Source of the DNA: Clostridia bacterium
GTDB taxonomy: Bacteria; Bacillota; Clostridia; Oscillospirales; QAKW01
Direction: 5' to 3'
DNA: 11,129 nt
Assembly (NCBI GenBank): GCA_017442025.1
Contig: JAFSBD010000307.1
Span: 1 to 11,129, forward strand
The position numbers and the translations under genes were made by a program. The notes below the pieces were generated by a model. The model did no database searches. It was not told the origin of the DNA and worked only from the letters and a program-made list of their open reading frames with translations. Below, in pieces: positions 1-6,811 of this stretch; within the stretch, counting starts at the first letter, position 1, and every line of letters starts with the position of its first letter.

Positions 1-58
1 CATTTTTGTAAAAATGAGTAAAAAACACTTGAAACGCACCACTGTAAAACCGATCAAG

Positions 59-76
59 GGGCCACCCTTCGTAAGG
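59..76 (+). repeat. 18-base repeat, copy 1 of an inverted pair
   Basis: The sequence GGGCCACCCTTCGTAAGG occurs here on the plus strand and, perfectly, on the minus strand at 321-338. Resemblance continues a little past the exact block: both copies go on GTAAGGA, then AAGCG after one to three intervening bases. The two copies are therefore more likely members of a short repeat family in opposite orientation than a chance match. Confidence 0.75.
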
Positions 77-85
77 ATATAAGCG

Positions 86-195
86 CCTTAAAATTTGAAA
101 ATTCGGCGCAAATCTGTGTTAAAAATGCGCACCATCCGCCAGGATGCTGCACATTTTATGCCTTGCTTTGCATCCTAATTTTCAAAATTTTAAGG
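86..195. repeat. 110-base element with 18/19-base near-perfect inverted ends
   Basis: The left arm 86-103 (CCTTAAAATTTGAAAATT) and the reverse complement of the right arm 177-195 differ only by one extra T. The arms enclose 73 bases with a long internal hairpin at 122-157. The left arm can also fold on itself: GCGCC at 83-87 pairs with GGCGC at 105-109, with AATTT/AAATT inside. Two competing folds are thus possible. The size and self-complementarity resemble a MITE- or REP-type palindromic element, but no target-site duplication is evident. Confidence 0.5.
122..157 (-). other. Long hairpin inside the 110-base element, terminator-like on the minus strand
   Basis: Bases 122-137 pair with 142-157 around a GCCA loop. 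There are two interruptions on the plus strand, one of which becomes a G-U wobble in minus-strand RNA. On the minus strand the 3' arm runs into five T residues, so it could act as a second, back-up terminator beyond the one at 242-277. An 11-codon frame starting ATG TGC lies within it on the minus strand, but I do not call it a gene. Confidence 0.45.
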
Positions 196-241
196 TACAA
201 TGTAGTTTTGAGATACAGATTTTTTGTTCAGACGCGATAAC

Positions 242-277
242 AAAAATCCCGCAATGCTGACGCATTACGGGATTTTT
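242..277 (-). terminator. Intrinsic terminator of the Gld-type ABC operon
   Basis: A 16-base-pair stem closes on a four-base loop (258-261). Its GC core is CCCG with GCATT and its base is a run of A/T pairs, giving a T-run on either strand. The only imperfect position (252:267) is C-A on the plus strand but a G-U wobble in minus-strand RNA, so minus-strand termination is favoured. It lies about 150 bases after the stop of the DUF4340 gene, leaving a fairly long 3' untranslated region. It may also work against transcripts arriving from the left. Confidence 0.85.
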
Positions 278-320
278 TTATTGTGTTTGAGCGAAAAAGA
301 TGCTCTCAAAACCGCTTCTT

Positions 321-338
321 CCTTACGAAGGGTGGCCC
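321..338 (-). repeat. 18-base repeat, copy 2 of an inverted pair
   Basis: This is the perfect reverse complement of 59-76. The two copies face each other across about 244 bases containing the AT-rich inverted repeat and the operon terminator. I see no flanking target duplication. Either a MITE-like element bounded by these arms or two independent dispersed repeats would fit. Confidence 0.75.
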
Positions 339-429
339 AAGGGGTAGATCTTTCGTTTTCTTCGGGCGCAGCTGTATGTCGATACAGCAAGCACGAAAAA
401 ACGGAAAAGATGCCCCTTTTCAACGTGTT

Positions 430-1830
430 TTACCATTCGGTCATGATGACTTCGCCGTCATAAAGTTTCTGCGCGTTATCCAGGATTTTATCTACGTTCA
501 GGGTGCTGACCCAGAAACGGCCGGCACCATTGATCTCATAGAAACATTTAAGTTCCGAGACGGGATAGAAACGCATGGTTTCTTTGGTGCCGTCTTTGAG
601 GGTGATCTCAACGGTTACGCGAGGCTCGGTTTCGGTTCCCTTATCGCCCATATCGGTGATGCCGATGATGAGGATATGGGAATAGAAATCGGAGAAGAGT
701 TCACTATCGACCACTTTATTATTGATGGTTACGTGGAAGTTCCCCAGGTCGTCCTGCTCGCCGATATTGATCTGATAGGTCTTGCCGTTGCCGGTTACCC
801 GAATGGCCGAAAGGGTATCGGCGGAGCGGGTATAGATCATATCCTCGCAATAATCTTTGATGGAATTACCAAGGAATTTGGCACTATCTTCGGTAACGGA
901 ATGGATAAACTTATCCCCTTCGGTATAGCAATACTGATTGCCCGCCTCATTGACCTTACCGAAATGGACGGTCTGCGTCTTATTCTTCATGGTGAAGGAA
1001 AAGGTATAGGCAGGCTGATCCAGGCCGTATTTTTTAAGGCTTTCCGCGCCGGTATCATCCCCGACCACCGAGGCGGTGGAAAGGGTATTGAGCAGATCCA
1101 GCATTTTATCCTGCATGGCACTGGATAAAGAGTGGCGGAAGGGAGCGGTAAGGATAAAGGAAGTATCGACCTCATCCTCTTCCAGAACGTTCATTTCGAT
1201 AACGAGATGTTCATCCACCTTCTCACCGCTGATCTCAAACTTTTTGAGGGTCTCCATGGAGGCGTTATCCTCGCTATAGTCGATCATGGTATTCTGATAG
1301 AACTGATAGCGGGCCAGCAAAGCCACGTCCGGCACTGCCGCAGGGATGAGATAAACAGTCGGTTCCTCCTGCATCTGCATATAATAATTGCCGGTGGCTG
1401 AGGTGGTGCCGATCTTGAAAGAATAAACCTCATCCCCTTTTTTGATCTTGAGGGTGCCGTGGGGATTTTTGAGGCCGTAGCTTTCCAGCTGCTCCTCATT
1501 GGGCTGGTCAATAACTTTTTTGCTGGCGGTAAGGCTGCCTACATCCTCTAAAAGACCGGTAACGCTCTCGCTGTTTACCGCGTAGCCCTCCTTCCCCTCC
1601 ACATAATAGGTACCTACCGAATGCTTCACGAGGGTATAGGTATCGAAATTATTTTTGATCTCGATGGAATCAGCATCGGTAAGTTTCGTATCCATCAAAA
1701 CAACGGAATTTCCCTTTTCCTCGCCCGCTTCATCCTTCGGGAGGACAAACGCGACCAATACCCAAAGCAAAATTCCCAAAACCAATGCCGCTCCCGCCAG
1801 GATCAGCATGGGGCGTAAACGCTTTATCAT
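430..1830 (-). CDS. DUF4340-type membrane-anchored protein, last gene of the ABC operon
   Basis: A 466-residue protein with one N-terminal membrane segment (about residues 8-30, after the basic MIKRLR) and a large, presumably extracytoplasmic remainder. It fits the DUF4340 family that accompanies GldG-type ABC systems; the molecular role is unknown. Residues 112-163 and 264-311 share a pattern: a Tyr-Gly-Leu x-x-Pro turn, two beta strands ending in Ile-Gly or Phe-Gly, then an aromatic strand. Residues about 403-450 look like a third, weaker copy. I start at 1830 because GGAGGAG lies just upstream and the ATG overlaps the previous stop as ATGA. The frame stays open to 1911, but that extension is unhydrophobic and duplicates coding sequence of the upstream gene. 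It is probably the periplasm-equivalent partner of the GldG-like protein. The operon terminator follows at 242-277. Confidence 0.85.
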   Translation of the reverse strand: MIKRLRPMLILAGAALVLGILLWVLVAFVLPKDEAGEEKGNSVVLMDTKLTDADSIEIKNNFDTYTLVKHSVGTYYVEGKEGYAVNSESVTGLLEDVGSLTASKKVIDQPNEEQLESYGLKNPHGTLKIKKGDEVYSFKIGTTSATGNYYMQMQEEPTVYLIPAAVPDVALLARYQFYQNTMIDYSEDNASMETLKKFEISGEKVDEHLVIEMNVLEEDEVDTSFILTAPFRHSLSSAMQDKMLDLLNTLSTASVVGDDTGAESLKKYGLDQPAYTFSFTMKNKTQTVHFGKVNEAGNQYCYTEGDKFIHSVTEDSAKFLGNSIKDYCEDMIYTRSADTLSAIRVTGNGKTYQINIGEQDDLGNFHVTINNKVVDSELFSDFYSHILIIGITDMGDKGTETEPRVTVEITLKDGTKETMRFYPVSELKCFYEINGAGRFWVSTLNVDKILDNAQKLYDGEVIMTEW

Positions 1831-3326
1831 AAGAATCTCCTCCGGATATAAACGATGGCACCGATGATCAGGAAGATCACGGGGATCACCAAAATGAAGA
1901 TGATGGACCATAAGGTCTGGGTAGCGGTATCCAGCATCATAATGGTAGAGGAAGCGGTTTTGGAGGATTCCTGCATCCCGGTATCATACTCGCCCACCAT
2001 CATCTGATAGACATCCAGCAAAAATTCACCGTTGCCGTTATAGTTTACATAATTTTTGCCCAGCATATCCACCGAACCGGCCGCGAAGATATGGCTTTCG
2101 ATCGCAACGTTGCTCTGGTTATAGCGATAGCGGGTAGCGATGACCGCCACATTGAAGGGGCCGGTTTCATCGTCCTTAGTCTTGCCGTAGCCATCATTGA
2201 TGCTTTCCAGGCTCTTGGCATAGGATTCCTCGGAGGTGGTCATCACGGGAACGGTTTCGGTCATATCCTTATCGTTTGCAATGATGGCAACCGCGCTGGC
2301 ATTGGGAACAACGCTCTGATAAGAAGGCTGAATGGTAATGCCGCTAACCTCGGAATCGGTATAGGAAGGAATCAGATAAAGGGGAACGGTAGCAGTGCTG
2401 GTGGCATAAGCCGAGGCACTATTACTATCGGATTCCAAAACGATATTCTTTTCCACTTTAATTTCCCAATCGGCCAAAAAGGCTTCCAGATTGGGCATGG
2501 CAGGGGCTTCGGGATTGGCAAAATAGAAGATATCCCGCTCATAGTTATAATCATTGGAGATAAATTCCTGCAGCTGGCGGATCTCATTTTCGGAATAATC
2601 CCGCATGGGGCCGCAGATGACCATGACGCGGGCAAGATCATCGAATTTTTCCAGCTGATTGAGCTGAACCTCTTCCACATCCGCACCGTTATTGGCAATG
2701 AGCCCCATCAATGCCTCATAACCCGCCTCTCCATGGCCGGTGATGAAATAGGTCTTGGGGATCTCATCCTTGGTAACATAGAGGAGTGCCGAGACCAACG
2801 CCTCTTCCATCTTATAGGTGATAGCACCGGTCTCCTCATTTTGCTCCAGCATATTATCGGGGGTGATCACCCGCCGACGGTTGCCGTTTTCCATAACAAC
2901 CGATCCTTCGGAGATGGTATATTCCTCACCGAAAGAAGTCAGGATAGAGGGGTTGACCACAGGGTCTACAAACTTATATTCCACATTGGAAGAAAGGGCC
3001 GCAAACCGCTTGATGGTTTCGCCCAGCTGCTGGGGGAAATCCTCTTCGTTATAAACAACGGTAATATCGATCTTATTCTCCTTGGTGAGGGCATTGACCG
3101 TCTCGCGGGAGGTATCGGACATACTATAGAGATTATAGGAGGTCATATCCAATTTCCAGGAGAAATGGTCGGCCAGCAGAGAGAAGATGACATTGATGAT
3201 AATCACCACCGCAATAAAGGCGATGGTCAGACCGGTGGAGACCGATCCGTATTTGAATTTACGGCTCTTGAAGAAGGGCACGCCCTTGGCAGCCGAGGCC
3301 GCATCTTTTTTGGTTCCGAATGCCAT
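1827..3326 (-). CDS. GldG-like ABC transporter auxiliary membrane protein
   Basis: A 499-residue protein with a membrane segment near each end: about residues 31-53 (hydrophobic Ile/Val-rich) and about 473-494, followed by the basic tail RRRFL. The large central part would lie outside the membrane. Just after the first segment comes a Leu-Asp-Met-Thr...Asn-Leu-Tyr-Ser-Met-Ser block, matching the 'DLT ... LYSLS' signature of Gldg/GldG family proteins, whose middle domain resembles IFT52-like/DUF4350 folds. In gliding Bacteroidetes, GldG works with GldA and GldF; in Clostridia the substrate is unknown. The start is ATG 3326, preceded by GGAGGT seven bases away and overlapping the permease stop by one base (TAATG). 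A GTG at 3335 is possible but lies within the ribosome binding site. It is translationally coupled to the DUF4340 gene through ATGA. Confidence 0.87.
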   Translation of the reverse strand: MAFGTKKDAASAAKGVPFFKSRKFKYGSVSTGLTIAFIAVVIIINVIFSLLADHFSWKLDMTSYNLYSMSDTSRETVNALTKENKIDITVVYNEEDFPQQLGETIKRFAALSSNVEYKFVDPVVNPSILTSFGEEYTISEGSVVMENGNRRRVITPDNMLEQNEETGAITYKMEEALVSALLYVTKDEIPKTYFITGHGEAGYEALMGLIANNGADVEEVQLNQLEKFDDLARVMVICGPMRDYSENEIRQLQEFISNDYNYERDIFYFANPEAPAMPNLEAFLADWEIKVEKNIVLESDSNSASAYATSTATVPLYLIPSYTDSEVSGITIQPSYQSVVPNASAVAIIANDKDMTETVPVMTTSEESYAKSLESINDGYGKTKDDETGPFNVAVIATRYRYNQSNVAIESHIFAAGSVDMLGKNYVNYNGNGEFLLDVYQMMVGEYDTGMQESSKTASSTIMMLDTATQTLWSIIFILVIPVIFLIIGAIVYIRRRFL

Positions 3327-4030
3327 TAGCTCCACCTCCGTTTATCGATCACGCGAATCGTTAAGAATAAAAATACAACGGTCAAACTAAAGAAATAGAA
3401 GATCGAAGAAAAATCAAACAACCCGCTGGAGAGATTCAAAAAGCGGGAAGAGACCGAAAGAACATTGACGATCTTATCGACAATATTGCTGTTCAGCGCC
3501 GATTTGAGCACCTCGCAAAGGGCAAAGACCAGCAGAGCGAAAAAGCCCATGATAAAGGCGATGATCTGGCTTTCGGTGATGGCCGCCATCAGCATGGCAA
3601 CGGCGATATAGGCCGCGCCTGCCAGCAGCAGAGCCACATAACTGCCCAACATAATACCGACCTCCACATTGCCGAAAACAAAGAGGAATCCCATGGCGAT
3701 CAGGCTGGGAATCAGGCTGATCAGAAACATAGAATAGGCAGCCAGGAATTTACCCATTACCATTTTGGTGATGCTGATGGGCGCAGTGATCAAGATCTGA
3801 TCGGTTTTATTCTTGCGCTCATCGGGGAAAAGCTTCATGGTGAGGATGGGGATCGCCAGAGTCAAAACATAACTGCTGACATAGAAGTAATAATAAACCT
3901 CGGAGCTATACTTCTGCAGGTTATAGGTACTGAAGAAATAACCCGCCAAAATTGCATAGAGGAACAGATAGACATAGCCTACCGGCGATTTGAGATAAGA
4001 GCGAAGCTCTCTTTTCCAGACAGCGATCAT
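3326..4030 (-). CDS. ABC-2 type permease, GldF-like
   Basis: A 234-residue integral membrane protein with about six hydrophobic segments (near residues 17-35, 47-67, 96-118, 126-149, 155-175 and 207-226). The usual ABC-2 layout is present: a short cytoplasmic N-terminus (MIAVWKREL) that should contact the ATPase, and after segment 2 a charged cytoplasmic loop, Pro-Asp-Glu-Arg-Lys-Asn-Lys-Thr-Asp, followed by Leu-Ile-Thr-Ala-Pro-Ile-Ser. This matches the 'E+ ..GT..LL.. P.S' element of GldF/NosY-type permeases. Length is normal for the family. The start ATG (4030) overlaps the ATPase stop as ATGA and is preceded by AAGGAGGTG. Only one permease gene is present, so a homodimer, or a pairing with the GldG-like protein, is likely. 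Substrate unknown. Confidence 0.9.
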   Translation of the reverse strand: MIAVWKRELRSYLKSPVGYVYLFLYAILAGYFFSTYNLQKYSSEVYYYFYVSSYVLTLAIPILTMKLFPDERKNKTDQILITAPISITKMVMGKFLAAYSMFLISLIPSLIAMGFLFVFGNVEVGIMLGSYVALLLAGAAYIAVAMLMAAITESQIIAFIMGFFALLVFALCEVLKSALNSNIVDKIVNVLSVSSRFLNLSSGLFDFSSIFYFFSLTVVFLFLTIRVIDKRRWS

Positions 4031-4974
4031 GCTTCAGCACCTCCTTCATTGGCAATCAGGCTGACAAATACATCCTCCAGGGACATATCCATGGATTTCA
4101 GGCCCATCAACGGCCAGCCCCGCTCCGCCAACATACGGAAGAGAGGCTTGCGGATATCCACGCTGGGCTGACATTCGATCAGGAAATCGGTAGTTCCCTG
4201 CTCCTTCTGGCCCAGCTCATCGGCGGCCAAAACGCCGTCCATGGCGCGGATGGCCTTTTTGATCTCGGTCTTACCGCCGGCAATGCGGGCAACCAAGCGG
4301 CGGTTGCCTGCCGTCTTATATGTAAGCTGCTCGGCGTTGCCATCGGCAACCAGCTGCCCTTTATTGATGACAATGATCCGATCGCAGACCGCCTGCACCT
4401 CCTGCAGGATATGGGTGGAGAGGATGACGGTATGCTTTTTACCCAGCTTTTTGATCAGGTTGCGGATCTCAATGATCTGGCGGGGATCCAGGCCGACCGT
4501 CGGCTCATCCAGAATCAGGATGGGCGGATTGCCCACCAATGCCTGGGCGAAGCCCACGCGCTGACGATAACCTTTGGAAAGGTTTTTGATCATGCGGTTA
4601 TAAACATCCTCGATCTTGATGAGCTGGCAGATCTCCTGCAGATGCTCCTTGCGGGGGAACTTGCAACCCTTCAGATCATAAACAAACTCCAGATATTCCT
4701 TCACCGTCATATCCATATAAAGAGGCGGCTGCTCCGGCAAAAAGCCGATGCGCTTTTTGGCCTCGGTGGGATCCTCCAAAATATCGATCCCATCGATATA
4801 GGCCGTTCCGCTGGTGGCGGAAAGGTAACCGGTGAGGATATTCATGGTGGTGGATTTACCGGCACCGTTGGGGCCGAGGAAACCAACGATCTCGCCCGGC
4901 TCGATTTTGAAAGAGATATCGTTTACAGCGTATTTATCGCCATAAGCTTTCACGATATTTTTTACCTCGATCAT
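4027..4974 (-). CDS. ABC transporter ATP-binding protein, GldA-like
   Basis: A 315-residue cytoplasmic ATPase with every nucleotide-binding motif intact: Walker A GPNGAGKST (34-42), Q-loop Gln82, signature LSKGY (132-136), Walker B ILILDEP (152-158), D-loop GLDP (161-164) and switch His188. The roughly 95-residue C-terminal part (from about 220) is the extra domain of the DrrA/CcmA/GldA-like drug and lipid exporter branch; it ends in the SLEDVFVSL motif common there. The start at 4974 has AGGAG seven bases upstream. It is the first gene of a four-gene coupled operon (ATPase, permease, GldG-like, DUF4340) and supplies energy for the complex. A candidate promoter with an inverted repeat lies immediately upstream. 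Family assignment is firm; the substrate cannot be inferred. Confidence 0.96.
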   Translation of the reverse strand: MIEVKNIVKAYGDKYAVNDISFKIEPGEIVGFLGPNGAGKSTTMNILTGYLSATSGTAYIDGIDILEDPTEAKKRIGFLPEQPPLYMDMTVKEYLEFVYDLKGCKFPRKEHLQEICQLIKIEDVYNRMIKNLSKGYRQRVGFAQALVGNPPILILDEPTVGLDPRQIIEIRNLIKKLGKKHTVILSTHILQEVQAVCDRIIVINKGQLVADGNAEQLTYKTAGNRRLVARIAGGKTEIKKAIRAMDGVLAADELGQKEQGTTDFLIECQPSVDIRKPLFRMLAERGWPLMGLKSMDMSLEDVFVSLIANEGGAEA

Positions 4975-5007
4975 GAACGTTCTCCTAACTTCATTATTAT
5001 TGATTTC

Positions 5008-5036
5008 ATTTTAGCATAACGCTTGCCGCAATGCTA
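5008..5036 (-). promoter_or_regulatory. Candidate promoter and operator upstream of the ABC operon
   Basis: In the 73-base aspS-ATPase gap, the minus strand reads TGCTAAAAT, an extended -10 (hexamer 5008-5013). At a 17-base spacing upstream is TAGCAT, a poor -35. An inverted repeat, TAGCAT...ATGCTA (5012-5017 with 5031-5036, with a smaller TTGC/GCAA pair inside), overlaps both elements. No T-run follows on the minus strand, so this is not an intrinsic terminator for aspS. A repressor or activator site is the natural reading, but it is inference from position and symmetry. Confidence 0.5.
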
Positions 5037-5047
5037 TAAACAAACTG

Positions 5048-6811
5048 TTAATCTTTTTGGACGATCGCAATTCCCAGCTCTTCCAACTGCTCCGGCGATA
5101 CCTCGGCGGGGCAGTTGCTCATCAGCTCAGAGGCATTTTGCACCTTGGGGAAGGGAACAACATCCCTTAGATTCTTCAGGTTCAGCATCTGCATCACCAA
5201 ACGGTCCAATCCCAGGCCCATACCGCCATGGGGCGGCGCGCCATATTGAAAAGCATCCATCAGGAAGCCGAACTTCAGATGGGCTTCCTCCTGGGTAAGG
5301 CCCAGCATATCAAACATTCTTGCCTGCAGATCGGGATCGGTGATCCGAATGGAACCGCTGGCCAGCTCCACCCCGTTGAGCACCAGGTCATAAGCCTTGG
5401 CGCGGACATTGGCCTTATCGGTCTCGAGATAATCCAGGCATTCATCCATCGGGGAGGTGAAGGGATGGTGCATCGCCACCCAGCAGTTATGATCCTCATC
5501 CCAATCGAAGAAGGGGAATTCGGTGATCCAAAGGAGCTGATAGCCCTTCTTTTCGATCCCCAATTTATCGGAAACGATCTGACGCAGCGCGCCCAATGTA
5601 CCAAGAACGATACTGTTCTTCCCATCGGCAACAAAGAGGAGGACATCCCCTTCCTTCGCGCCTGCACGCTCTAAGATCGCCTTCATTTCATCCTCGGTCA
5701 TAAATTTGCTGAAGGAACAGTTGATTCCTTCGGGCATCCAGCGGATATAGGCCAGGCCCTTGGCACCGATGCCCTTGGCATGCTCGGTCAGCTTATCGAT
5801 CTCCTTGCGGGTGAGGGTGGCTGCACCGCCCTCAGCCTTAATGCCGCGCACGCTACCGCCCGCGGCTACCGCACCGCTGAAAACCGAAAATCCGCAATTT
5901 TCGGCAATATCGCTGATATTGAAGATCTCCATGCCGTAGCGGGTATCGGGCTTATCGGAGCCATACCGCTCCATCGCCTCTTTATAGGTCAGGCGGGGCA
6001 GGGGCAGCTTGATCTCTTCGCCCAATGCCTCGCGGAAAACGCGTTCCATAAACCCTTCGCCGATGGCCAGAACATCCTCCATCTCAACGAAGGACATCTC
6101 CAGATCGATCTGGGTAAATTCCGGCTGACGGTCGGCCCGCAGATCCTCATCCCGGAAGCAGCGGGCGATCTGCATATAGCGGTCGAAGCCCGCCACCATC
6201 GAAAGCTGCTTATAGATCTGAGGGGATTGGGGCAATGCATAGAAGCAGCCGGGATGGATGCGGCTGGGCACCAAGTAGTCCCGCGCGCCCTCGGGGGTGG
6301 ATTTCATCAGCATGGGGGTCTCGATCTCGATAAACCCGTTTTCATCAAAATAATCGCGGGTGATCTTGGTGATGCGATGGCGCATCAGAATATTGCCCTG
6401 CAGATCGGGGCGGCGAAGATCCAAAAAGCGGTATTTCAGCCGCAGCTCTTCGTTTACATTGCTATTCTCAACAATTTCAAAGGGCGGAGTTTTGGCCTTG
6501 CTCCAGATCTTAACGGTATCGGCAAGGATCTCCAGCGCGCCGGTTTTGAGGTTTTCGTTTACCGCGCCGCCGCGCTTGGCCACCGTTCCGGTTACTTCCA
6601 GAACATATTCACTACGCACACCGAATGCAACATCGAATGCTTCCTTATTCACCGATTCATCAAACTGCAGCTGCACCAGCCCGGTGCGGTCTCTCAGATC
6701 GATAAAGATCAATCCGCCCAGGTCCCGCTGACGCTGGACCCAACCGCAAACAGTTACCTTTTGGCCGATCTGCTCCGGGGTGATCTCCCCGCAGTAATTT
6801 GTCCTTCTCAT
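5048..6811 (-). CDS. aspS: Aspartyl-tRNA synthetase
   Basis: AspRS charges tRNA-Asp with aspartate using ATP, in the cytoplasm. At 587 residues it has full bacterial length: an N-terminal OB-fold anticodon-binding domain (about 1-105, with CGWVQRQRDLGG), a class II core, the bacteria-specific GAD insertion (about 290-420) and a C-terminal tail. Motif 1 lies around 158-184 (Ile-Glu-Thr-Pro ... Ser-Thr-Pro-Glu-Gly-Ala-Arg-Asp-Tyr), motif 2 is FRDEDLRADRQPEF (219-232) and motif 3 is GLGLDRL (532-538). Residue 31 is Leu, as in E. coli AspRS, where non-discriminating (Asp/Asn) enzymes often have His. That hints at a discriminating enzyme but is not decisive. The ATG at 6811 overlaps the hisS stop (ATGA), with AGGAGG about ten bases upstream inside hisS, so the two synthetases are coupled. 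No intrinsic terminator follows it. Confidence 0.98.
   Translation of the reverse strand: MRRTNYCGEITPEQIGQKVTVCGWVQRQRDLGGLIFIDLRDRTGLVQLQFDESVNKEAFDVAFGVRSEYVLEVTGTVAKRGGAVNENLKTGALEILADTVKIWSKAKTPPFEIVENSNVNEELRLKYRFLDLRRPDLQGNILMRHRITKITRDYFDENGFIEIETPMLMKSTPEGARDYLVPSRIHPGCFYALPQSPQIYKQLSMVAGFDRYMQIARCFRDEDLRADRQPEFTQIDLEMSFVEMEDVLAIGEGFMERVFREALGEEIKLPLPRLTYKEAMERYGSDKPDTRYGMEIFNISDIAENCGFSVFSGAVAAGGSVRGIKAEGGAATLTRKEIDKLTEHAKGIGAKGLAYIRWMPEGINCSFSKFMTEDEMKAILERAGAKEGDVLLFVADGKNSIVLGTLGALRQIVSDKLGIEKKGYQLLWITEFPFFDWDEDHNCWVAMHHPFTSPMDECLDYLETDKANVRAKAYDLVLNGVELASGSIRITDPDLQARMFDMLGLTQEEAHLKFGFLMDAFQYGAPPHGGMGLGLDRLVMQMLNLKNLRDVVPFPKVQNASELMSNCPAEVSPEQLEELGIAIVQKD

Larger units (their letters stand above)
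1..429. other. Non-coding, inverted-repeat-rich region downstream of the ABC operon
   Basis: I see no credible gene in these 429 bases. Short open frames exist, but they cross the terminator hairpin and have no ribosome binding site. The stretch holds two inverted copies of an 18-base sequence (59-76, 321-338), an AT-rich inverted-repeat pair (86-103 with 177-195) enclosing a long hairpin (122-157), a strong terminator (242-277), and a small perfect hairpin at 371-388 (arms GCTGTAT and ATACAGC, loop GTCG). Its base composition is more AT-rich than the flanking genes. It could be a decayed or miniature mobile element, a structured RNA, or simply an intergenic region with dispersed repeats; the sequence alone does not decide. 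Confidence 0.6.

Noticed and set aside
1..429. CRISPR array, tRNA or riboswitch in the left intergenic region
   Set aside because: There are no regularly spaced direct repeats, no cloverleaf with a CCA-proximal acceptor stem, and no riboswitch core I recognise; only inverted repeats.
224..463. 79-codon plus-strand frame at the left end
   Set aside because: It runs through the terminator hairpin and into the antisense of the DUF4340 gene, with no ribosome binding site.
1831..1911. N-terminal extension of the DUF4340 protein to 1911
   Set aside because: The extension lies wholly inside the GldG-like coding region, is rich in His/Pro/Arg, and would precede the membrane segment. The ATG at 1830 has GGAGGAG and an ATGA coupling.
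2091..3329. 412-codon plus-strand frame opposite the GldG-like gene, and similar ones at 283-1128 and 5780-6856
   Set aside because: They mirror real genes on the other strand; the translations are Ile/Gly-rich without domains, membrane logic or ribosome binding sites.
5012..5036. Inverted repeat as an intrinsic terminator for aspS
   Set aside because: No T-run follows on the minus strand and the stem is only six pairs with a large loop.
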